Below the pieces are notes generated by a model. The model searched no databases. It had not been told where the DNA came from and was given only the letters and a program-made list of their open reading frames with translations. The position numbers were made by a program, and so were the translations under genes. From CAVZCC01 sp963773765 (GTDB lineage Bacteria > Actinomycetota > Acidimicrobiia > Acidimicrobiales > Microtrichaceae), in NCBI GenBank assembly GCA_963773765.1, contig CAVZCC010000005.1, positions 372,001 through 436,000 of the forward strand: a DNA stretch of 64,000 nt, in the 5' to 3' direction. Below, one piece after another: positions 39,801-46,697 of this stretch (its first letter is position 1; every line of letters starts with the position of its first letter).

Positions 39801-41120
39801 CTGACCCTGGACCCCGTCCCCGCCAACAACACCGCCACCGTCACCGACACCGTGACCACCAGCGCCGACCTCGCCATCGACAAGAGCCACACCGGCACGG
39901 TCGACTACCTGGGCACCGTCAGCTTCACACTCGCGGTGACCAACCTGGGGCCGTCGGTGTCCCGGGGCGTGTCCGTCACCGACACCCTGCCCGCCGGGCT
40001 GACCCCGACGGCGGCATCCGGCACCGGCTGGACGTGCACGGTCACCGGCCAGACGGTCGACTGCGACCTGGGCCCGGACCTCGCCGTGGGCCCGGCGGCA
40101 CCCATCACCGTCACCGCCGACGTGGGCGCGGATGCCGTCCCCTCGGTGGTGAACTCGGCCACGGTGTCGGCCACCACCCCGGACCCGGACCTGTCCAACA
40201 ACACCGACGACGACCCCGTCGCCGTCGCGCCGGTGGTCGACCTGACGTTGGTCAAGTCCCACACCGGCGACTTCCTGGTCGGCCGGCAGGGCACCTTCAC
40301 CCTCACGGTGGGCAACAACGGGCCCACCCGTGACCCGGGGCCCCTCACCGTCACCGACACCCTCCCGACCGGGCTCGCCTTCGTGTCCGGCACCGCGAAC
40401 GGCTGGACCTGCACCGCCGCGGGCCAGGAGGTCACCTGCACGGGCACCGAGCCGCTGGAGGTCGGGGCCAGCGACACCATCGCCCTGGTCGTCGACGTGC
40501 TGCCCGCCGCCTACCCGCAGGTGACCAACCCGGCGTCGGTCACCTCACCGGCCACCGACACCGACCCCGACAACAACCGGGACACCGACACGGTCACCGT
40601 GGGAGCGGAGGTCGACCTGTCGGTGGCCAAGACCGGGTCGGTGACCGTGGGCCGGACCGCCACCTGGACCATCGCGGTGTCCAACGCCGGCCCCAGCGCC
40701 ACCGTCGGCCCGATCACGGTCACCGACGAGCTCCCGTCCGGCCTCGCCTTCGACTCCGCGTCGGGAACGGGCTGGGCCTGCGGGGCGGCCGGCAACGTGG
40801 TGACCTGCACCTACGCCCCGTCACTGGCCGCCGGGGCGACGGCGACGGTCACCCTGGTCACGTCCATCACCGGCGCCGACGGGGTCACGATCACCAACGT
40901 GGCCACGGCCACCACACCGGGAGCGGTCGAGTCCGCGGCCACCGGCCAGGGCTCCGTCACGCCCCAGGGTGGGGCAGGCGCCGGCCTGGCCTTCACCGGC
41001 CGGAACGCGCTGCAGCTGCTGGCCATCGGCCTGGGCCTGGTGCTGACCGGCTGGGCCGCGGCCTGGGCCGCCCCCCGGGGTGGCCTCACCCCCGGCCGAC
41101 GGCGCCGACGGACGGCCTGA
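33875..41120 (+). CDS. Giant DUF11-repeat surface adhesin with LAFTG sorting signal (one frameshift)
   Basis: About 2415 residues. A signal peptide (to about residue 46, ending DASAAPG) is followed by about fifteen Ig-like DUF11 repeats with VTNxGP, TDTLPxGL and GTGWTC motifs. The last five repeats (39070-40970) are short and regular, about 125 residues each. The C-terminus has LAFTG (40986-41000), a hydrophobic helix and RRRRR, a sortase anchor variant common in actinobacteria. Removing G34124 joins HNVSL to SDVLPFGAEFV and makes one continuous gene. It is predicted to be covalently attached to the cell wall and stalk-like, probably for adhesion. No sortase gene is in the window. Confidence 0.88.
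39064..40970 (+). repeat. Five tandem short DUF11 repeats inside the adhesin gene
   Basis: Units start near 39071, 39474, 39864, 40239 and 40614 with ADLAIDKS, DLAIAKTS, DLAIDKSHTG, DLTLVKSHTG and DLSVAKTGS. Spacing tightens from about 400 to 375 bases. Similarity is at protein level; DNA identity is moderate, so slippage is possible but not obvious. Confidence 0.75.
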
Positions 41121-41179
41121 CCTCCCGAACCTGGAGCTCTCGGGCGCCCCAGCGGTCGCAGACCTCCAGATGTGGGACC

Positions 41180-42076
41180 TCAGAGGGAGCGGACGACCTC
41201 GACCATGAGGCTGCCGGCCTCCGTCGGGTTGGCCCCGACCTGCACGCCGGCTGCCGTGAGGGCCTCCATCTTGGCCGCGGCCGTGCCCTTGCCCCCGGAG
41301 ACGATGGCGCCGGCGTGGCCCATCTTCTTGCCGGCGGGCGCGGTCTGGCCCGCGATGTAGGCCACCACGGGCTTGGACATCCCGGAGGCGATGAACTCGG
41401 CCGCCTCCTCCTCCGCCGAACCACCGATCTCACCGATCATCATCACCGCGGAGGTGTCGGGGTCGGCCTCGAACCGCTCCAGGCAGTCGATGAAGCTGGT
41501 GCCGGGGACCGGGTCGCCGCCGATGCCCACGCAGGTGGTCACGCCGATGTCCTGGGACTGCAGCTCGTACAGGGCCTGGTAGGTGAGGGTGCCGGAGCGG
41601 GAGACGATGCCCACGTTCCTGGCACCCTCCACCGGGGCCTTGGCGATGTGGCCGGCGGTGATGCCGATGTTGCACTTGCCCGGGCTGATGATGCCGGGGC
41701 AGTTGGGGCCGAGCAGCTGCACGCCGGGGAAGTCCCGCTTGAGCTTGTTGAAGAACCAGGCCTCGTCCTGGGCCGGCACGCCCTCGGTGATGCACACGAT
41801 GAACTCGACGCCACCCTCGGCGGCCTCCATCACCGCGCCCTTCACCCCGGGGGCGGGGATGAAGATGCAGCTGGCGTTGGCGCCGGTCGCAGCCACGGCG
41901 TCGCCGACGGTGGCGAAGATCGGGATCCCCTCCACGTCCTCGCCCGCCTTCTTCGGGTTGGTGCCGGCCACCACCTGGGTGCCGTACTCGCGGTTGAGCA
42001 GGCCGTAGTAGCGGCCCTGGCTGCCGGTCAGCCCCTGGTAGACGACCTTGGTGTTCTCGTCGACGAAGATGCTCAT
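41180..42076 (-). CDS. sucD: Succinyl-CoA synthetase alpha subunit
   Basis: 298 residues, full length. TGSQGRYYGLLNREYGTQVVAG is the CoA-binding start, VGPNCPG-like LLGPNCPGIISP follows, and GHAGAIVSGGKGTAA carries the His that is phosphorylated. With SucC it makes succinate plus ATP or GTP from succinyl-CoA in the TCA cycle. It lies 39 bases after sucC on the same strand. The 3' end is convergent with the adhesin, 59 bases away. Confidence 0.96.
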   Translation of the reverse strand: MSIFVDENTKVVYQGLTGSQGRYYGLLNREYGTQVVAGTNPKKAGEDVEGIPIFATVGDAVAATGANASCIFIPAPGVKGAVMEAAEGGVEFIVCITEGVPAQDEAWFFNKLKRDFPGVQLLGPNCPGIISPGKCNIGITAGHIAKAPVEGARNVGIVSRSGTLTYQALYELQSQDIGVTTCVGIGGDPVPGTSFIDCLERFEADPDTSAVMMIGEIGGSAEEEAAEFIASGMSKPVVAYIAGQTAPAGKKMGHAGAIVSGGKGTAAAKMEALTAAGVQVGANPTEAGSLMVEVVRSL

Positions 42077-42115
42077 GTCGGTGTCTCGTTCCTCTTCGGT
42101 CTCGTTCGGCGGGGC

Positions 42116-43258
42116 TCAGGCCCCGGCCAGGGCAACCACGGTGCGGGCGGCGTCGAGCATGGTGGGCTGCATCTGCAGCTTGTCGGACAGGTGCGGGGCC
42201 AGGATGGCCCGGCCCTCCTCGGCGTTGGTGCCGTCCAGGCGGATGACGATGGGGGCGTCGATGGTGACCCGGTTCAGGGCCTCGACGATCCCGTTGGCGA
42301 CTTCCTCGCCCCGGGTGATCCCACCGAAGATGTTGATGAAGATGGCCTGCACGGCGGGGTCGTTGTTGATGACCTCCAGCGCGCCGGCCATGACGTCCGC
42401 GTTGGCGCCGCCGCCGATGTCCAGGAAGTTGGCCGGAGAGCCGCCCACCTGGTTGACCACGTCCAGGGTGGACATGGCCAGGCCGGCGCCGTTGGCGATG
42501 ATGCCGACGGATCCGTCCAGGCCCACGTACTGGAGGCCCTTCTCGTGGGCGGCCTGCTCGCGGTCGTCACGCTCCTGGGTCGCCTCGTACTCCGCCCACT
42601 CGTGGCGGAAGTCGGCGTTGGCGTCCAGCGTCACCTTGGCGTCCAGGGCGTGGACCTCCCCGGTGGGCTTGAGGATGAGCGGGTTGATCTCCACCAGGTC
42701 GGCGTCGCCGTCGACGTAGGCCCGGTAGAGCTTGAGCAGGATGTCGACCGCGCCGTCGGTGGCGGCGGGGTTCAGCTCGGCGGCGTCCACCCAGGCCCGG
42801 GCCGTGGGCTCGTCCAGGCCGTCGACGGGGTCGATCCAGATCTTGGCGATGGCGTCGGGGTTCTCCTCCGCCACGGCCTCGATCTCCACGCCACCCTGGG
42901 CGGACAGCATGCCCAGGTGCTTCTTGGCCGAACGGTCCAGCGTGAAGCTGGCGTAGTACTCCTCGGCGATGTCGGAGGCCACCTCGATCCACACCACCTC
43001 GACGGTGTGGCCCTTGATGTCCATGCCCAGGATGTTCCCGGCGTGCTCGCGCACCTCCTCGATGGAGTCGGCCAGCTTGATGCCCCCGGCCTTGCCCCGG
43101 CCGCCCACCTGCACCTGCGCCTTGACCACGACCGGGAACTGCCCGATGCGCCCGGCGGCGGCGACGGCGTCGTCGACCGTGGTGACGGCCTCGCCCTTCG
43201 ACACGGGAATGTCGAAGGAGGCGAAGAACTGCTTCCCCTGGTACTCGAAGAGGTCCAC
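42116..43258 (-). CDS. sucC: Succinyl-CoA synthetase beta subunit
   Basis: 380 residues from GTG 43258. The ATP-grasp domain begins MDLFEYQGKQFFASF, with VVKAQVQVGGRGKAGGIKLA as the nucleotide-binding loop and LVEINPLI as the metal-binding segment; NIFGGITRGEEVANGI is the CoA-ligase part contacting SucD. No frameshift. First gene of the sucC-sucD operon. A leader of about 90 bases with a hairpin lies upstream. Confidence 0.96.
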   Translation of the reverse strand: MDLFEYQGKQFFASFDIPVSKGEAVTTVDDAVAAAGRIGQFPVVVKAQVQVGGRGKAGGIKLADSIEEVREHAGNILGMDIKGHTVEVVWIEVASDIAEEYYASFTLDRSAKKHLGMLSAQGGVEIEAVAEENPDAIAKIWIDPVDGLDEPTARAWVDAAELNPAATDGAVDILLKLYRAYVDGDADLVEINPLILKPTGEVHALDAKVTLDANADFRHEWAEYEATQERDDREQAAHEKGLQYVGLDGSVGIIANGAGLAMSTLDVVNQVGGSPANFLDIGGGANADVMAGALEVINNDPAVQAIFINIFGGITRGEEVANGIVEALNRVTIDAPIVIRLDGTNAEEGRAILAPHLSDKLQMQPTMLDAARTVVALAGA

Positions 43259-43319
43259 CCTCTGCCCTTCCTGTCTGGGCCCCTGGCGGACCCGTCCGGT
43301 CGGCCCCCTGGGGCCGGGG

Positions 43320-43346
43320 CGACGACCCTCGAATCGTGGGTCGTCG
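43320..43346 (-). promoter_or_regulatory. Leader hairpin upstream of sucC
   Basis: CGACGACCC and GGGTCGTCG form a 9-base-pair stem with a 9-base loop. It would be at the 5' end of the sucC transcript if TAGTAT (43358-43363) is the -10 box. It might stabilise the mRNA or bind a regulator. Confidence 0.35.
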
Positions 43347-43357
43347 TCCGGCGGGGG

Positions 43358-43363
43358 ATACTA
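43358..43363 (-). promoter_or_regulatory. Candidate -10 box TAGTAT for sucCD
   Basis: TAGTAT on the minus strand, about 100 bases upstream of the sucC start. No clear -35 is visible. Weakly supported. Confidence 0.3.
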
Positions 43364-43436
43364 AACGGGTGACCGGGAACCTCCCATTCCGCGCCCACGG
43401 CGCCGGCTCCGTCGCCACGGGTCCGGTGACGGCCTG

Positions 43437-43994
43437 ATGCCGGTCGAACGCCGCTCCGGGTCCAAGCAGGCCACCTCCATCACCATCGGCGTGGTGGCCC
43501 TGGTGGTGGCCGTGGTCGCCGCCTGGGGGATGATCCGCCTGGCCTCCGGGGGCGACGGGCCGGTCCAGGTCCGACTGGGCGACGACGTGTTCGACGCCGG
43601 CCAGGCCGCCCGCCTGAGCAAGCAGGTCGCGGAGGACGGTCCGCTGCTGTTCAGCGACGTGTCCGGCCGGGGCCAGCTGCGGCCGATCTTCGTGAACCAC
43701 TTCGGCGACGACCCCGACCGCCGCTGGGTGGCACTGTCCGCCGTGGCCCCTGGGGCGGCCGAGGGCTGCTTCCTCTCCTGGAACGCGGACCGGAACCTGT
43801 TCGAGGAGCGGGCCGCGGAGGAGGGCTCCGGCCGCGACGCCGGTGAACTGTGCCGGGACGTCACCTACTCGGCCGACGGCAGCTCCGGGAGCGACGGCAC
43901 GGTGCTGGAGCAGTTCCCGTGGAGGGTGGACGACCAGGGCAACCTGATCGTCGACCTGAAGCCCGACGACGACCGGACCGACAACGACAGCTGA
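43437..43994 (+). CDS. Membrane-anchored protein resembling a Rieske fold without the histidine ligands
   Basis: 185 residues from ATG 43437. One N-terminal membrane helix (about 15-37), then an extracellular domain of about 145 residues. Its layout recalls Rieske [2Fe-2S] domains: GCFLSWNADRNLFEE, then LCRDVTYSADG, then a final strand FPWRVDDQGNLIVDL. The cysteines sit where C-x-H and C-x-x-H would be, but no His follows them, so it is unlikely to bind a cluster in the usual way. I do not recognise the family. Divergent from sucC; hairpin D begins 22 bases after its stop. Confidence 0.6.
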   Translation: MPVERRSGSKQATSITIGVVALVVAVVAAWGMIRLASGGDGPVQVRLGDDVFDAGQAARLSKQVAEDGPLLFSDVSGRGQLRPIFVNHFGDDPDRRWVALSAVAPGAAEGCFLSWNADRNLFEERAAEEGSGRDAGELCRDVTYSADGSSGSDGTVLEQFPWRVDDQGNLIVDLKPDDDRTDNDS

Positions 43995-44015
43995 CCCGCC
44001 ACCCCCCCCCAGCGG

Positions 44016-44065
44016 GCTTTGTCATGCATCGGGGACCTGAATCCGCCAGATCTGCATGACAGAGC
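44016..44065 (+). repeat. Hairpin element D (family 2), 5' side of second AbiEi/DUF559 gene
   Basis: A 13-base-pair stem with one wobble pair (GCTTTGTCATGCA with TGCATGACAGAGC) around a 24-base loop containing GGACCTGAATCCGCCAGATC. Element E has the same 50-base length, stem and loop. D ends 67 bases before GTG 44133 and begins 22 bases after the preceding gene. Confidence 0.85.
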
Positions 44066-44081
44066 GAGTGGGGAGGCCGGA

Positions 44082-44095
44082 GGGGACCGGTCCCC
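44082..44095 (+). promoter_or_regulatory. Conserved leader box of AbiEi/DUF559 genes (GGGGACCGGTCCCC)
   Basis: A perfect 14-base palindrome ending 37 bases before GTG 44133. Its counterpart at 10301-10313 lies at almost the same distance from the paralogous gene. Candidate autoregulatory operator. Confidence 0.55.
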
Positions 44096-44132
44096 GTCGA
44101 CATGCTGGTCGGCCACGGACACCGTGGCCGCC

Positions 44133-45050
44133 GTGTACGACTCCATCGCCATCGGCCAGTCCGAACTGCACAACGGTGTCACCTCGGTCCACCTCCTTCG
44201 CCAGGAGGGGGCGACGAGCGAGGACATCAGGTGGTTGCGGAGGTCGCGGCACTGGCGGTGCCCTTCCCCCCGCACATTCGTCCGGCTCGGATCAGCGCCA
44301 ACCGAGGCGCAGGCACTCACGATCGCCGTTCTCGATGCCGGACCCGGAGCCTTTCTGTCGCACCTCCCGTCGGCACGATGGTGGGGATCGACCGGCTGTG
44401 CGGCCCGACCGATCCACGTGGTCCGCACCGTGGCCACCAGGTCACGCCCCGCCGGGGTGGTCGTCCATCAGGTCCGACAGCTCCCCGCCCGGTGGACCAC
44501 CTGCCTCAGGGGAGTGCCCGTGGTCCGGCCGGAACTGTGTGCGCTGCACCTGTTCGCCGTGTGCCGCCGGGAACGAGCGGAACGGTTGGTGGACGGACTG
44601 TGGTCCGCACGGTTGCTGTCCGGTCGCTCACTCGGCGCGCTCCTGGCCCAACTGGGAGAGATGGGTCGCAACGGCACCGCCGGCCTGCGTGCCTACCTGG
44701 ACGACCGACCCGGGGACTACGTCCCACCGGCGTCCGGCCTGGAGTCTCGGGTGGCCGACATCCTGCGATCGGCGGGAATCACCGTCCGACGACAGGTCGA
44801 CCTCGGCACCGACGGGGTCTGGAGCGGGCGGGTCGACTTCCTGGTGGATGGTCAGCCGATCGTGATCGAGGTGCAGAGCGAGCGCCACCACGCCGCGCTG
44901 AGCGACCGCCGGGCCGACGCGGCCCGGCGGGCGGGGCTGGAGGCGGCAGGGTTCGTCTGGGTCGAGGTCTGGGACCACGAGGTGTGGGCGACGCCCGCCG
45001 TGGTCGTGGCACGCGTACGCGCCGCCATCGACCGGCTCTCCACCTGGTGA
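44133..45050 (+). CDS. AbiEi-like winged-helix plus DUF559 (VSR-like) nuclease-fold protein, copy 2
   Basis: 305 residues. GTG 44133 is chosen because MYDSIAI then aligns with MFDDVAI of the paralogue at 10352. The N-terminal AbiEi-like region has GVTSVHLLRQEGATSEDIRWL and FLSHLPSARWWG. The C-terminal DUF559 region has ESRVADILRSAG, GRVDFLVDG (Asp) and VIEVQSERHHAAL (Glu, then Gln in place of Lys). The C-terminal 170 residues match copy 1 closely (for example VRPELC, RNGTAG, YVPPA). It is bracketed by direct copies of hairpin family 2, with the leader box upstream. No toxin partner is visible. Function unproven. Confidence 0.75.
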   Translation: MYDSIAIGQSELHNGVTSVHLLRQEGATSEDIRWLRRSRHWRCPSPRTFVRLGSAPTEAQALTIAVLDAGPGAFLSHLPSARWWGSTGCAARPIHVVRTVATRSRPAGVVVHQVRQLPARWTTCLRGVPVVRPELCALHLFAVCRRERAERLVDGLWSARLLSGRSLGALLAQLGEMGRNGTAGLRAYLDDRPGDYVPPASGLESRVADILRSAGITVRRQVDLGTDGVWSGRVDFLVDGQPIVIEVQSERHHAALSDRRADAARRAGLEAAGFVWVEVWDHEVWATPAVVVARVRAAIDRLSTW

Positions 45051-45072
45051 CGCCTTCCTGCCGCTGACCCCC

Positions 45073-45122
45073 GCTCTGTCATGCAACGCGGACCTGAATC
45101 CACCAGATCTGCATGACAGAGC
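45073..45122 (+). repeat. Hairpin element E (family 2), 3' side of second AbiEi/DUF559 gene
   Basis: A perfect 13-base-pair stem (GCTCTGTCATGCA with TGCATGACAGAGC) and a 24-base loop with GGACCTGAATCCACCAGATC, differing from D by few bases and in the same orientation. It lies 22 bases after the stop at 45050, between convergent genes, so it may also terminate transcription. Confidence 0.85.
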
Positions 45123-45154
45123 CAGCCGGCGGGGGCAGAGCCAGCCGGCGGGGC
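45117..45154. repeat. 19-base tandem repeat next to element E
   Basis: CAGAGCCAGCCGGCGGGGG at 45117-45135 is repeated with one mismatch at 45136-45154. It starts inside the right arm of E and ends 2 bases from the stop of the acyl-CoA synthetase. Confidence 0.8.
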
Positions 45155-45156
45155 GC

Positions 45157-46695
45157 TCAGGAGGCCGCCGCGTCCTTGAACAGCGGCAGGAGTCGGTCGC
45201 GCTGGACCTTGCGGGTGCCGGTCCGGGGCAGCTCGTCGACGACCACGACCTGGCGGGGTGCCTTGTAGTGGGCCATCCGCGCCTCCGCCCAGCGCACCAG
45301 CGCCTCGGGAGAGGTGCGGGCCTTGGGCTTCAGGCGCACGGCGGCCACCGGCACCTCGCCCAACTTGGGATGGGGCTGTCCCACCACGGCGGCCTCCAGC
45401 ACGTCGGGATGCTCCTCCAGGTCCGCCTCCACCTCCACCGGGTACACCGAGTACCCGCCGGACTTGATGACGTGCTTGGACCGGCCGTGGAACATGACCG
45501 TGCCGAACGGGCCGGAGCGGACCAGGTCCCCGGTGCGGAGCCATCCGTCGGCGGTGAGGGACGCCTCGGTGGCCTCGGCGTCGCCCCAGTAGCCCTTGAG
45601 CACGCCGGGACCCTTCAGCTGCAGCTCACCGACCCGGCCCGGCACCACTGCCCGGCCCCGCTCGTCGGCCACCCGGAAGCGCCAGCCCGGAAGCGGGAGC
45701 CCGAGCGAGTCGCCCAGCCCGATGGGCAGCAAGGGCGGGGAGACCTTGGCCGCCACTCCGCCGCCGACCTCCACCATGCCGTAGCCCTCCAGGAAGGCCG
45801 CCTCGCCCACGGGGCCGATGCCGGGGAGGGTGACGGTGGCGCCGAAGCCCTTGAACGCCCGGGCCAGCTCGGCGGGCATCACATCGGCACCGCTCATCCA
45901 GGCACGGACCGAGGTGAGGTCCCGGTCTGCCGCGCCGGCCTCCAGGAGCATGCGGTACATGGCGGGCACACCCATGAAGGCGCTGACCCGACGCTGCTCG
46001 ATCAGGTCCAGCACCCGGGCGGCCTGGAAGCGGGGCAGGAAGTAGACCGGGACGCCGGCCACAGCGGGGGCCAGGAGCGCGGCGAAGCCCATGATGTGGG
46101 CAACCGGGAGGGACAACAGGAGCTCGTCATGGCGCAGGAAGGCGGGCCACGCCGCGGCCGAGGCCACCTGGCCGACCAGCGCCCGGTGGGTGAGCTCCGC
46201 CCCCTTGGGCGACCCGGTGGTGCCGGAGGTGTAGAAGAGCGCCGCGACGTCGCCGGGCCGGGCCGGGTGCGGCGACGGCCGGGCGCTGCGGGAACCGGGA
46301 CCGGAGGACAGCTCGGCCGGGTCCCGGAGCACCAGTGCTGCGCCGGAGTCGCTGATGACGTGGGCCACCTCGGCCTCGCTCATCTGGGCGTTGACCGGCG
46401 CGGGCAACCCGCCGGCGCGGGCCACGGCCAGGCACAACAGGAGCTGGTCGTAGGAGTTGGGCGTGGCCACCACGACGGGGGTGCCGACCGGGGAACGGGC
46501 CGCCACCGCGGCGGACCAGCGGGCCACCTGGGCCGCGGCCTGGCGGTAGGTGAGGGTGCGCTCGCGACCACGGTCCACGTCCTCGGTGACCAGCAGGCGC
46601 TCGCCGTGGAGGTCGGCCAGGGTGTCGATCAGGTCGGCAAGGGTCAGGTTGCGGCGCAGGGCGATGCCGGTGCGGCGCAGCAGGTTCCGGGTCAC
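45157..46695 (-). CDS. Acyl-CoA synthetase (AMP-forming ligase)
   Basis: 512 residues from GTG 46695, chosen because GGAGG at the end of pcrA gives a ribosome-binding site; the start lies 2 bases past the pcrA stop. ANL-family motifs are YTSGTTGSPKGAELTHRAL (P-loop), EGYGMVEVGGG, then GWLRTGDL, and the C-terminal Lys segment RTGTRKVQRDRL. It activates a carboxylic acid as adenylate and transfers it to CoA, probably a fatty or aromatic acid. Coupling to pcrA looks like position only. Confidence 0.88.
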   Translation of the reverse strand: MTRNLLRRTGIALRRNLTLADLIDTLADLHGERLLVTEDVDRGRERTLTYRQAAAQVARWSAAVAARSPVGTPVVVATPNSYDQLLLCLAVARAGGLPAPVNAQMSEAEVAHVISDSGAALVLRDPAELSSGPGSRSARPSPHPARPGDVAALFYTSGTTGSPKGAELTHRALVGQVASAAAWPAFLRHDELLLSLPVAHIMGFAALLAPAVAGVPVYFLPRFQAARVLDLIEQRRVSAFMGVPAMYRMLLEAGAADRDLTSVRAWMSGADVMPAELARAFKGFGATVTLPGIGPVGEAAFLEGYGMVEVGGGVAAKVSPPLLPIGLGDSLGLPLPGWRFRVADERGRAVVPGRVGELQLKGPGVLKGYWGDAEATEASLTADGWLRTGDLVRSGPFGTVMFHGRSKHVIKSGGYSVYPVEVEADLEEHPDVLEAAVVGQPHPKLGEVPVAAVRLKPKARTSPEALVRWAEARMAHYKAPRQVVVVDELPRTGTRKVQRDRLLPLFKDAAAS

Positions 46696-46697
46696 GG

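Noticed and set aside
37341..40262. A 973-codon minus-strand frame opposite the DUF11 adhesin
   Set aside because: Low-complexity Gly/Arg/His sequence produced by codon bias of the adhesin on the other strand; the plus frame has signal peptide, repeats and sorting tail.
33875..41120. Repeats in this region as a CRISPR array or DNA satellite
   Set aside because: Spacing is 375 bases or more, similarity is at protein level, and units are coding DUF11 domains.
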